Assembly: GCA_000263395.1 (NCBI GenBank)
Contig: AJXE01000017.1
Location: 1-64,000, forward strand
DNA from: Stutzerimonas stutzeri TS44
Lineage (GTDB): Bacteria; Pseudomonadota; Gammaproteobacteria; Pseudomonadales; Pseudomonadaceae
Length of the DNA: 64,000 nucleotides
Direction of reading: 5' to 3'
Positions 55,052-64,000 of the stretch are shown one piece after another. The translations under genes and the position numbers were made by a program. The notes beneath the pieces were generated by a model, which saw nothing but the letters and a program-made list of their open reading frames with translations, made no database searches and was not told the DNA's origin. Position 1 is the first letter of the stretch; each line of letters opens with the position of its first letter.

Positions 55052-55486
55052 ATGGCCATGAAAACCATCAACGCACGCGGGCAGATGCAGGCGGGCATGA
55101 GCATCGAAGTGGAATGCGGCAACCACCGCCTGGTGATGGATCAGCCCAAGCACGCCGCCGGAAAGGACCTCGGGCCGACGCCGCTGGAAGCCATCCTCGC
55201 CGCCGTGGCGGGCTGCTTCGGCACCATCGGCCGCTTCGTCGCCCATCAACAGAAGATCGAGCTGCGCGGCATGCGTTTCGAACTCGAAGCCGACTACGAT
55301 CCGGCCGGGCTGCTGGGCCGCGATCCCGATGTGCGTCCGGGCTTTCAGGAACTACGGGTGAAGGTCGATATCGATGCCGATCTGAGTCGCGCAGACAAGC
55401 AGGCGCTGCTCAAGCAGATCGAACAGCGCTGCCCGGTGGCCGACAACCTGACTCACGGCACGCGGCTGGTCAGTCAGCTGCTCTAG
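55052..55486 (+). CDS. OsmC/Ohr family protein
   Basis: 144 residues from the ATG at 55052 (MAMKTINARGQMQAGMSIEV) with AAGGA upstream; the next ATG, two codons later, is also possible. The family pattern is present: DLGPTPLEAILAAVAGCFGTIG with the first Cys, and RCPVADNLTHGTRL with the second Cys. Arg and Glu of the active site cannot be fixed by eye. YhfA-like OsmC proteins or peroxide-reducing thiol enzymes are the likely class. Divergent from the amidohydrolase gene across 230 bp. Confidence 0.88.
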   Translation: MAMKTINARGQMQAGMSIEVECGNHRLVMDQPKHAAGKDLGPTPLEAILAAVAGCFGTIGRFVAHQQKIELRGMRFELEADYDPAGLLGRDPDVRPGFQELRVKVDIDADLSRADKQALLKQIEQRCPVADNLTHGTRLVSQLL

Positions 55487-55573
55487 CGCGCAGAGCGATG
55501 CACGCGCACCGCCCAGCCACTTCCTTGCGAAGTGGCTGTTGTTGTATTGGCCTGCACTCAGGCCTGTCGCGGC

Positions 55574-55867
55574 TCAGTGATTGCAGTCGGGACCGTGGAC
55601 GTGATCCTCGCCGCCCTCCTCGTCACCTTCCTCGATCGGCTCCATCTCCAGCTCCAGGCTGACCAGATTGGTCGCCAGCGGGCGCAGCAGCAGATTGGCG
55701 TACTCGGTATCGCCCTCCTCCACGTCCACGCCGATCATCAGCTGGTCGTTACCAACCTGCTGAATCCACACCTCGCGGCCCTGCCAGATCACCGCAAAGC
55801 GGGTGCAGGACGTTTCCAGCTGGGTTCCGTCGACATCTTCCAGAACCAGTCGCAGGCTATCGCTCAT
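55574..55867 (-). CDS. Small acidic protein with C-terminal His/Cys tail
   Basis: 97 residues. A beta-rich core (LRLVLEDVDGTQLETSC, FAVIWQGREVWIQQVGND) is followed by a strongly acidic stretch (EPIEEGDEEGGEDH) and ends HVHGPDCNH. The last nine residues offer three His and one Cys as metal ligands, like the tails of some nickel or zinc chaperones. I do not recognise a named family. It lies 137 bp downstream of aruC on the same strand. Cytosolic. Confidence 0.72.
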   Translation of the reverse strand: MSDSLRLVLEDVDGTQLETSCTRFAVIWQGREVWIQQVGNDQLMIGVDVEEGDTEYANLLLRPLATNLVSLELEMEPIEEGDEEGGEDHVHGPDCNH

Positions 55868-56004
55868 TTTGCAAATACTCTCGTTCGTTGAAAAAATCGC
55901 CGGCAGCGCTGCCGGCGTTCAGCTGATGATGGCATGACCCGATCCAGCGGACCGGCCGTGAAAAGCGCCAGGCGCCTTTCACTCTGCCTGCATTCGGGAA
56001 TCGC

Positions 56005-58055
<2,051 letters not shown>

Positions 58056-58148
58056 GGCGAACTCCTTGTTCTTGAAGTGCGCAGACGTTACCCACCGTCA
58101 CCGCCCCGGTAAAGCACCAAGGCTGACCGTACAGTCACCGATCCGCGG

Positions 58149-59435
58149 CTAGCCGACCTCGAGTTCGGCCAGCGCTTCGGGATGCAGGAGGGCCTGCACC
58201 TGGGCATCGGCGATGAACACCCCGTGCGCACCGTCGGCCAGGCCATTGCCGATCCGGTAGGGCGTGCCCTCGGCATCCACGGTGATACGCGCCAGGTCCA
58301 GATAGCGGGGCGCGCAGGGTTTCTTCCGCGCGTCGCGCAGCACCACGACCTTCGGTCGCAGTTGCAATTGCACATGCCGCTCCAGCACCAGCGCGACCTC
58401 GCCCGTGTGCAGCTCCACCAGCGAGCCGACCGGAAACACGCCCAGCCAGCGAATGAATTCATCCACCAGGCGGTCATCGAAATGCCGGTCGCTGCCGCCG
58501 CGCAGAACATCGTAGGCAGCCTGGATCGGCCGGGCGTCGTCATAGACCCGGTGGCTGGTGATCGCATCGAAGGTGTCGACGATGGTCACCACGCGGGTAA
58601 TGAAGGGAATCTGGCTGCGATCGAGCCCCCGCGGGTAGCCACCACCATCCAGCCGCTCGTGATGGCCGTAGGCCGCCTGCATCGCCGGGCCCGGGATGTC
58701 CGACTGGGCACTCAGCGCCTGATAACCGAATGACGGGTGCTGCTTGATGTGCTCGAATTCCTCGGCCGTGAGCTTCCCCGGCTTGTTCAGCACCTGCGGA
58801 TCAATCTTCATCTTGCCGACATCGTGCAGCAACCCGGCCATGCCGAGCAGCTCGATCTTGTCATCCGGCAGCCCCAGGTGCTTGCCAAACCCCATTGCCA
58901 GGATCGAGACCGACAGGCAATGCAGGCTCGTGTACAGGTCCTGCGTCTTCAAGCGGACCAGCCAGAGCATCGCGCTTTCGTTGCGCAGCATGCTTTCCAG
59001 GTTGCGCTGGACTATTGCATGGCACGCCCGCGTATCGATCGGCCGCCCCAGCTGGACGTTGGCGAGCACCTGATCGACCAGTTGCGCACCGGCATGGAAG
59101 GTCTCGTGGGCGCGCTCGACCTCCTGCGAAAGCGGTGTGTTCGCAGCGCTGCGTGCGACCCGCCCGGGCGCGGCGGACGGCTTGGCCCTGTCGCTCTCGC
59201 CCAGCGGCACGTAGCGGGTATCGTCGACATAGACATGCTCGCAGCGCTCGCGCAGCAGGCGGATCTGCTCGGCCTCACGCAAGGCGAAACCCTGGAACAG
59301 GAAATCCGTCTCGCGCCACGGACGGTCCAGCTCGCAGACATACATGCCCAACTCCAGCTGGCTGACCGACAGCCGCCGCCGGGTCGGCACATGGACGGTA
59401 TCGCCATGCCTGCGCTTGCTATCGAAAAACTTCAC
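58149..59435 (-). CDS. HD-GYP cyclic-di-GMP phosphodiesterase (DUF3391 + HD-GYP)
   Basis: 428 residues from a GTG at 59435 with AAGGAG 6 bases upstream; the upstream frame runs through the antisense of a tRNA and cannot be coding. The N-terminal DUF3391 domain (about 14-85, RRLSVSQLELGMYVCELDRPW) precedes a linker and the HD-GYP domain, with LLHDVGKMKID for HD and HHERLDGGGYPRG for the GYP motif. The GYP tripeptide is intact, so enzymatic activity is likely. It degrades c-di-GMP to pGpG or GMP. The C-terminal 90 residues are extra to the domain. Confidence 0.92.
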   Translation of the reverse strand: MKFFDSKRRHGDTVHVPTRRRLSVSQLELGMYVCELDRPWRETDFLFQGFALREAEQIRLLRERCEHVYVDDTRYVPLGESDRAKPSAAPGRVARSAANTPLSQEVERAHETFHAGAQLVDQVLANVQLGRPIDTRACHAIVQRNLESMLRNESAMLWLVRLKTQDLYTSLHCLSVSILAMGFGKHLGLPDDKIELLGMAGLLHDVGKMKIDPQVLNKPGKLTAEEFEHIKQHPSFGYQALSAQSDIPGPAMQAAYGHHERLDGGGYPRGLDRSQIPFITRVVTIVDTFDAITSHRVYDDARPIQAAYDVLRGGSDRHFDDRLVDEFIRWLGVFPVGSLVELHTGEVALVLERHVQLQLRPKVVVLRDARKKPCAPRYLDLARITVDAEGTPYRIGNGLADGAHGVFIADAQVQALLHPEALAELEVG

Positions 59436-59647
59436 CTGACACTCCTTGCTCCCTCGCCGCCTACCCTGACATAGCTGAAACGCGGCAAGTGCGACAGTAA
59501 ACCAGACGGCCGGCACCTCTCCAACGCAACTTCTTCGACACCGAAGCTGCCGCTTAAACACATGAAAAAACTGAAAAAAGTTTTTGCCATATGAATACCG
59601 TTCGGCTAAATTAGCGCGCCTCGACGGACAGCATGCCGTCGAGATCC

Positions 59648-59737
59648 GGTGAGGTGTCCGAGCGGTTGAAGGAGCACGCCTGGAAAGTGTGTATACGAGA
59701 AATCGTATCGAGGGTTCGAATCCCTCCCTCACCGCCA
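59648..59737 (+). tRNA. tRNA-Ser, anticodon GGA
   Basis: 90 nt including the encoded CCA. The acceptor GGTGAGG (59648-59654) pairs with CCTCACC, discriminator G, CCA at 59735-59737. The anticodon stem CACGC/GTGTG flanks loop CTGGAAA, giving anticodon GGA. The long variable arm and TTCGAAT T-loop confirm a class II tRNA-Ser. It reads UCC and UCU. Confidence 0.98.
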
Positions 59738-59739
59738 GA
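59714..59739 (+). repeat. Left attachment-site-like copy: tRNA-Ser 3' end
   Basis: The 26 bases from the T-arm through CCA and two following bases recur at 62713-62738 with two differences, the arrangement left by integration into a tRNA 3' end. See the island entry. Confidence 0.75.
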
Positions 59740-59752
59740 TAGCAACACACGC

Positions 59753-59785
59753 AAGCCCCTGAAATCTAAACGATTTCAGGGGCTT
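59753..59785 (+). terminator. Terminator of the tRNA-Ser transcript
   Basis: AAGCCCCTGAAATC (59753-59766) pairs exactly with GATTTCAGGGGCTT (59772-59785) over a 5-base loop; CGTCGTTTC follows. Confidence 0.85.
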
Positions 59786-60197
59786 CGTCGTTTCTAGGGG
59801 CTGCGTTTAGGACAAATTCAGAGCAAAAGTGCCGGTTATCACGCCACGGCACACCGCCCTGTATGCCCGCCGGGTCGCTCTGCCCTTCCCGTTCAGGCTT
59901 TGATACGCCCAGGATGGAACGGCGAACCCAGCTCGGCTCACGTAGACGCCTCGAATTTCACAATCCTTATAGATTTCGTTTTCGTCGGACGGTGAGCGTG
60001 CGACTCAATGATCCCGGCCAGGTAGGTGGTTGCGTATCGAGCTCCGACGGACGGTGGATACCGGGAGATATGCGCAGCATGGCAATCCTGGTGTCGCACC
60101 AAGCTCGGATTCGATAGCGAAGGTGCGGAAGTGGCTCGCTGTGGTGCATCTTATGAGGGTAGTCACGGCAGCAGTTTGCTATCAGACACTCAATAAC
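59786..60197. other. Non-coding region upstream of the TonB-dependent receptor
   Basis: About 410 bp between the tRNA terminator and the Fur box. No gene is supported; short frames have no RBS. A direct repeat TCGGACGGTG / CCGACGGACGGTGG occurs near 59985 and 60045. It may contain remnants of the element that brought the receptor gene. Confidence 0.45.
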
Positions 60198-60216
60198 GCT
60201 AATGCAAGTCATTGTC
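60198..60216 (+). promoter_or_regulatory. Fur box
   Basis: GCTAATGCAAGTCATTGTC matches the 19-bp Fur consensus at 14 positions, counted by eye, including the TAATG and TCATT cores. It lies 58 bp before the receptor ATG, where Fur repression would be expected. Confidence 0.75.
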
Positions 60217-60274
60217 ATTTACACTTAGCTTACAGATCGCTATCTTCGCCTCCTTTTCCTAAGGAGGTGACACA

Positions 60275-62389
60275 ATGACATTACACAAACCCCGCCTGGC
60301 TTTGCCTTTGATGGCTGTGCTGGCGGCTCCTGGAGCTCTTGCACAGACCGACTTGCTTGAGCTTCCAGCAACCGACGTTACCGGTGTGCGCGAGCAAGCC
60401 AGCTACAAGCCAGAACAGAGCGAAAGCGCGCTCAAGATCGACGCAGCGCTGCGCGACATACCTCAATCCGTCAACGTGGTGCCTCAGTCGGTCCTCAGGG
60501 ATCAAGGCGCGGATTCGCTTGAAGATGCGCTCAAGAACGTACCCGGCATCGGATTGAGCAACGGCGATGGCCAGCGAGATCAGGTGACCATTCGCGGGTT
60601 CAACGCAATCGGCGATCAATACATCGATGGCATTCGAGACGACGCCCTGTACTACCGGGACATGTCCAACATCGAGCGCGTTGAAGTCATCAAAGGCCCC
60701 GCCGCTGTCCTCTATGGACGTGGTTCCTCTGGCGGACTGATCAACAGCGTCACCAAGAAGCCTTCCTTTGCCCCTGAGCAGGAAGTCGGCATCAGCTTCG
60801 ACAGTGAAGGCAAACGCCGCACCGAATTCGACGCCGGCTGGGCGGATATGGAGCAGAAAGACAAGGCCTTCCGTGTCACCGGAGCCTTCGAGGACAGCGA
60901 CACCTTCCGTGAAGGCGGCTTTCTTGAACGCAAAGCCATCGCCCCATCTGCTTATTTCCGGCTTTCCGATGATCTCGAAGTGAACCTCGGCGCCTCCTAC
61001 CTGTACGACGAGCGCCTGATTGATTTTGGTATCCCCGCACTCAACGGTCGCCCGGTGAAGGTTGATCCGGACAAGCGCTTCGGTTCCGCCGATGCCGATC
61101 AAGATTACACACGCAGTGAAGTGTTCTCGCTGACCGCCGGCATCGATTACCGCATCAACGATGTCTTCACCCTCAGCAACACCACGCGCTACTACCACTA
61201 CGATCTGGATCGCAACAACACGCTCGCCCACACCGACGCCAATCGATTCGTGACCGCAGCGGACGGCACGCTGCTGGTGAAGCTCAAGCGCGGTAACGTG
61301 CAGCGCAAGGAGGACGGCCTGTTCAACCAGACCGAACTCAAGCAGAAGATTCAGCTGGCCGGCATGAACCACCAGTTGCTGTATGGCGTGGAAATCGGTC
61401 GACAGGAGAAGGACCAGCAATTCTTCAATCTGGACGACGTCGCCCGGGTGCCTGTGTATGGCGACGGGTTGGTGTCGGTTCCCTTCCAGGCGACCGGAAA
61501 GACCGGCGACGGCCTCAATACCCAGGACACCTTCGGTCTTTACGCCCAGGACCTCATCGAGCTGACGCCGCATTGGAAAGCGCTCGTAGGCCTGCGCTAC
61601 GACAAATTCGAACAGAGCTACCGCGACGACCTCAAGAACGCCGAGCTGGAGCGCACCGACTACACGCTCAGCCCGCGCGCGGGTCTTGTCTGGCAGCCCG
61701 ATGACGTGCAGTCCTACTACCTGTCCGTGAGCCGTTCTTACCAACCCTCCGGCGAGATGTTCCAGATCAACTCCGGCAACGCCGAGCTGGATCCGGAAGA
61801 AACCACCAATTACGAAATTGGCGCCAAGTGGAACCTGCTCAATGACAACCTACTGTTGACGGCTGCGCTCTTCCGTCTTGAGCGAACCCAGATCAAGACA
61901 ACCGATCCGGTGAATCCCAGCAAGCTGGTACTCGCTGGCGAACAGCGCACCGACGGTTTCGAAACCACCTTCACAGGGCAGATCGCCGACAACTGGCAGC
62001 TCTACGGTGGCTATGCCTATCTGGACGCAGAAATCACCAAGTCCAACAGCAAGACCAACGGGGTCCCCAACGAAGGCCAGGTACCGACCCTCACCCCGCG
62101 GCACAGCGCCAACCTTTGGGCCGTCCACACGCTGGCGCCAGGATGGCGCGTCGGCATGGGTGCCAACTACGTTGGCCGCCGCTACACCTCGCTGGATAAC
62201 GAAACCGAGATGCCCAGCTACACCACGGTAGACGCCGCTCTGTTCTATGAGCAGCCCAAGTGGGACGCAGCGCTTCGGCTGTTCAACGTATTCGACAAGG
62301 AATACTACGCATCCGCCCACGGATCGGTGGATCTCATCACCCCCGGTGCGCCAAGAACGCTTGAGCTGAGCGCCCACTATCGGTTCTGA
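60275..62389 (+). CDS. TonB-dependent siderophore receptor
   Basis: 704 residues, preceded by an unusually complete Shine-Dalgarno, AAGGAGGTGA. A signal peptide (about 1-23, LALPLMAVLAAPGALA) is followed by a TonB-box-like DVTGVRE and the plug (about 50-160) with DIPQSVNVVPQSVL, TIRGFNAIGDQYIDGIRDD and ERVEVIKGPAAVLYGRGSSG. A 22-strand barrel follows, ending in ELSAHYRF with C-terminal Phe. The plug pattern resembles ferric catecholate/Fiu-type receptors more than ferrichrome receptors, but ligand choice is uncertain. Codon use is less GC-rich than neighbours, supporting transfer. Confidence 0.94.
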   Translation: MTLHKPRLALPLMAVLAAPGALAQTDLLELPATDVTGVREQASYKPEQSESALKIDAALRDIPQSVNVVPQSVLRDQGADSLEDALKNVPGIGLSNGDGQRDQVTIRGFNAIGDQYIDGIRDDALYYRDMSNIERVEVIKGPAAVLYGRGSSGGLINSVTKKPSFAPEQEVGISFDSEGKRRTEFDAGWADMEQKDKAFRVTGAFEDSDTFREGGFLERKAIAPSAYFRLSDDLEVNLGASYLYDERLIDFGIPALNGRPVKVDPDKRFGSADADQDYTRSEVFSLTAGIDYRINDVFTLSNTTRYYHYDLDRNNTLAHTDANRFVTAADGTLLVKLKRGNVQRKEDGLFNQTELKQKIQLAGMNHQLLYGVEIGRQEKDQQFFNLDDVARVPVYGDGLVSVPFQATGKTGDGLNTQDTFGLYAQDLIELTPHWKALVGLRYDKFEQSYRDDLKNAELERTDYTLSPRAGLVWQPDDVQSYYLSVSRSYQPSGEMFQINSGNAELDPEETTNYEIGAKWNLLNDNLLLTAALFRLERTQIKTTDPVNPSKLVLAGEQRTDGFETTFTGQIADNWQLYGGYAYLDAEITKSNSKTNGVPNEGQVPTLTPRHSANLWAVHTLAPGWRVGMGANYVGRRYTSLDNETEMPSYTTVDAALFYEQPKWDAALRLFNVFDKEYYASAHGSVDLITPGAPRTLELSAHYRF

Positions 62390-62712
62390 AGCAATTCCTC
62401 AGCCTGCGGCGGCTTCATTAGCGCCGCCGCAACTGGCTGGATAGCGGCTCCGGTCAGCATTGGACTTACGGCTACTGCCGGCCCAGACCGTGTAAAAACG
62501 CAGCAAGCGATGGCAATCAACTGCCGAGGGCTTTTCTCAGCGTCCAGGAGGACGCCGGACGCCCTCCCTGCAAAACTGTGGGGTAATCCAAAATCATCGA
62601 TCCGGCAGCCAATGAGTAAGTCACTCATAACCGGCACACACCCGGCTTCGTCAGAATTTCGGATCGCCTCACCGTTTCATTCTTACTTGCCAGCCAGAGG
62701 CACAGGAGTAGC

Positions 62713-62738
62713 GTTCGAATTCCGCCCTCACCGCCAGA
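62713..62738 (+). repeat. Right attachment-site-like copy of the tRNA-Ser 3' end
   Basis: 24 of 26 bases match 59714-59739, including the T-loop TTCGAAT, the acceptor strand CCTCACC and GCCAGA. No tRNA 5' half precedes it, so it is not a second gene. It is followed by its own terminator. Confidence 0.75.
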
Positions 62739-62748
62739 CCACAAAACT

Positions 62749-62784
62749 AAAGCCATGAAAAATAAGCATTTTTCAGGGCTTTTT
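62749..62784 (+). terminator. Terminator following the right tRNA-end repeat
   Basis: AAAGCC-A-TGAAAAA (62749-62762) pairs with TTTTTCA-G-GGCTTT (62769-62782) with one mismatch, followed by more T. It resembles the terminator after the intact tRNA (shared GCC...TGAAA / TTTCA.GGGC pattern). Confidence 0.85.
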
Positions 62785-62823
62785 ACTTTTCACCCTGCGC
62801 TGCAGGCGCTAAACCGCGCCAAC

Positions 62824-63132
62824 TCAGAATTGTCTGACCAGCGCCGCGACCAGAATGCCGACGGCGATTGCCGGCAGCGGTTTCTTCACTACCAGCATGA
62901 CCGCCGCGGTCGCCAGCAAGGCCAGCCGCGCGCCGAGATCCCCTTCCAGCGCCAGCGGTGCCAGCAACGCCACCAGCACCGAGCCGGACATGGCGCTGAT
63001 GAAGCGCCGAACCCGCGCGCCGAAGGGTACGAACGACATCACGTACACGCCGCCCCAGCGGGTCGCCAGGGTCACCCCGGCCATGACCAGCACCAGGGCC
63101 AGTGCGCCGAGGCCCGCGGTTTCAACGCTCAT
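62824..63132 (-). CDS. azlD: Branched-chain amino acid exporter small subunit, AzlD
   Basis: 102 residues with three or four membrane helices (LGALALVLVMAGVTLATRW, MSGSVLVALLAPLAL, then LALLATAAVMLVVKKPLPAIAVGILVAAL as two). Size and pattern match AzlD, partner of AzlC. Its start overlaps the azlC stop by 11 bases. Together they form a LIV-E-type exporter. Confidence 0.9.
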   Translation of the reverse strand: MSVETAGLGALALVLVMAGVTLATRWGGVYVMSFVPFGARVRRFISAMSGSVLVALLAPLALEGDLGARLALLATAAVMLVVKKPLPAIAVGILVAALVRQF

Positions 63133-63838
63133 TGGCTGTCTCCGTCCAGAACAGCCCGGCCACGCCGCCGGCCAGTGCCCCTACGACGACATGCGTGTTC
63201 TCCGGCAGGTAGCGGTAGGCCAGCAGGGAGGCGCCGGCGGCGACGCTCCAGATCGCCAGGGTGCGCAGGTTCTTCTCGCCGCCGACCACCATCGCCAGCA
63301 GGAAGCAGCCCATCACCATGTCCAGCCCCAGCCGCCTGGGCTCCTCGATGGCGCCGCCGAAGTGCACGCCCAGCCAGGTGCCCACCACCCAGAACAACCA
63401 CAGCGCGATGCCGCCGCCAAGCAGCAGGCCGAGGCCAGGCTTGCCGCGGTTGAAGGCCTGCAGCGCCATTGCCCAGTTGGCATCGGACGCCACCAGCATG
63501 ACCGCATAGCGCTTGCCCGGTGGCAGATGGCGCAGCCACGGGTAAAGCGTCGCGCCCATCAGCAGGTGGCGGGCATTGATCGCGAACACCGTGATCACCA
63601 GCGTGAACAGCGGCACCTGCGGCCCCCACAGCTCCAGCGTGGCGAACTGCGAGGCGCCGGCGAACACCAGGGTGCTCATGGCGACGATGATCGAATCCTC
63701 CAGCCCCGCCTGGACCGCCGCCAGCCCGAAGGCCGCCCCGAACAGCGTGACGAACAGCGCCAGCGGCACGAGCTCGCGGAAACCGGCCCAGACCATTCGG
63801 CGGTCGAATGCATGCAGATTGGTATCGGTTCCCGACAT
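63122..63838 (-). CDS. azlC: Branched-chain amino acid exporter large subunit, AzlC
   Basis: 238 residues from the ATG at 63838 with RBS AGGAGG; the longer frame to 63889 has none. The AzlC pattern is clear: LVPLALFVTLFGAAFGLAAV, MSTLVFAGASQFATLELWG, INARHLLMGATLYPWL and VASDANWAMALQAFNRG, with about seven helices. It exports branched-chain amino acids or azaleucine analogues with AzlD. Divergent from the gene at the right edge. Confidence 0.92.
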   Translation of the reverse strand: MSGTDTNLHAFDRRMVWAGFRELVPLALFVTLFGAAFGLAAVQAGLEDSIIVAMSTLVFAGASQFATLELWGPQVPLFTLVITVFAINARHLLMGATLYPWLRHLPPGKRYAVMLVASDANWAMALQAFNRGKPGLGLLLGGGIALWLFWVVGTWLGVHFGGAIEEPRRLGLDMVMGCFLLAMVVGGEKNLRTLAIWSVAAGASLLAYRYLPENTHVVVGALAGGVAGLFWTETANER

Positions 63839-63968
63839 CGCGCAGCCTCCTGTGACTCTCCGATGCTCGCGCCCGGATGTGCCGAGCACTATGCATTCGG
63901 CCGATCAGCAAAAAAATCGCATACTTTCGCTACAAGCCATTCGCTTTTCAAATAGATGGGTGCGCGCG

Positions 63969-64000
63969 ATGAATCATCAGGACCTGCAGATCGACTGGCT
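63969..64000 (+). CDS. Start of a divergent gene cut by the window edge, possibly a LysR-type regulator
   Basis: ATG at 63969 opens MNHQDLQIDW and runs off the window after 10 full codons. A short protein start reading DLQIDWL, divergent from azlC, is a common layout for a LysR-family regulator whose first helix reads (L/I)DWLRTF, but ten residues cannot establish this. There is no strong RBS. Confidence 0.4.
   Translation, partial: MNHQDLQIDW

Larger units (their letters stand above)
59738..62712. mobile_element. Minimal tRNA-associated island carrying one TonB-dependent receptor
   Basis: Bounded by the tRNA-Ser 3' end and its 26-bp imperfect repeat at 62713-62738, 2,999 bp apart. It contains only the receptor gene and its Fur-box promoter. 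Base composition is visibly lower in GC than neighbouring genes. No integrase, transposase or remnant of one is recognisable, so it would be either a decayed island or a fixed cargo fragment. Confidence 0.55.
62390..62823. other. Gene-free region between the receptor and azlD
   Basis: 434 bp. Near its start TGCGGCGGC (62405-62413) pairs with GCCGCCGCA (62423-62431). Then come about 280 bp with nothing I recognise, the tRNA-Ser 3'-end repeat (62713-62738) and a terminator (62749-62784). Short open frames here lack RBS and similarity. Confidence 0.5.

Noticed and set aside
58149-59750. HD-GYP protein reading extended to 59750
   Set aside because: The extension runs through the antisense of tRNA-Ser; the GTG at 59435 has a clear RBS.
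62377-62637. 86-codon open frame after the TonB receptor
   Set aside because: Overlaps the receptor stop in antisense, no RBS and no recognisable sequence.
62713-62738. Possible second tRNA-Ser gene
   Set aside because: Only the 3' end is present; nothing upstream forms the D-arm, anticodon arm or acceptor 5' strand.

Overview
The window reads as chromosomal DNA of a high-GC Pseudomonas, most like the P. stutzeri / P. mendocina / P. aeruginosa branch. Evidence: a lipase with its dedicated foldase (LipA-LipH), the order L,D-transpeptidase / TesA / YbbA-YbbP / GreB, fabA-fabB, an OprD-family porin, heterotetrameric sarcosine oxidase soxBDAG with its own glyA, and aruC. From memory of PAO1, which I could not check here, 0-17 kb resembles the PA2854-PA2875 order, 20-24 kb resembles PA1640-PA1643, and 44-51 kb resembles PA1609-PA1623. 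The creatinine/sarcosine block between the last two then looks like an insertion into an otherwise related backbone.

Layout. 0-5.8 kb: L,D-transpeptidase, a small unknown protein, tesA, an ABC transporter pair and greB. 6-8.1 kb: lipA-lipH behind a visible sigma-54 promoter, ended by a 146-bp palindromic MITE that also ends the convergent lytic transglycosylase. 9.8-12.2 kb: TatD-type hydrolase and a chemoreceptor. 12.2-17 kb: a thioesterase and the leftward moxR-DUF58-tgpA cluster. 17.2-20.2 kb: P-type ATPase and a small lipoprotein. 20.3-24.7 kb: selD-mnmH, a patatin-like phospholipase and an AI-2E family transporter. 25-26.8 kb: L-serine dehydratase and an AraC DNA-binding-domain-only protein. 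26.8-27.7 kb: a gene-free, hairpin-rich repeat region.

27.8-43.9 kb is the metabolic centre: creatinase, MFS transporter, creatininase, NCS1 permease, a GATase1-AraC regulator, then glyA-soxBDAG-purU-oprD. With sdaA these genes can be read as one route: creatinine to creatine (creatininase), creatine to sarcosine plus urea (creatinase), sarcosine to glycine plus 5,10-methylene-THF (SoxBDAG), both joined to serine by GlyA, serine to pyruvate plus ammonia by SdaA, with PurU adjusting the one-carbon pool. Every non-overlapping gene junction from glyA to oprD carries a strong stem-loop without a U-tract.

44-51.2 kb is a housekeeping block: DUF4892-like protein, two alpha/beta hydrolases, a hotdog thioesterase, sixA, DUF4389, gpsA, then fabA-fabB. 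51.3-58.1 kb holds sstT, a decayed chemoreceptor pseudogene, a periplasmic protein, an exported amidohydrolase, an OsmC protein, a small acidic protein with a His/Cys tail, aruC and an enoyl-CoA hydratase. 58.1-59.4 kb is an HD-GYP phosphodiesterase. A tRNA-Ser(GGA) follows, and its last 26 bases recur 3.0 kb downstream with two mismatches. Between the copies lies only a Fur-box-preceded TonB-dependent receptor, which I interpret as a minimal tRNA-associated island. The right end has azlCD and the first bases of a divergent gene cut by the window edge.
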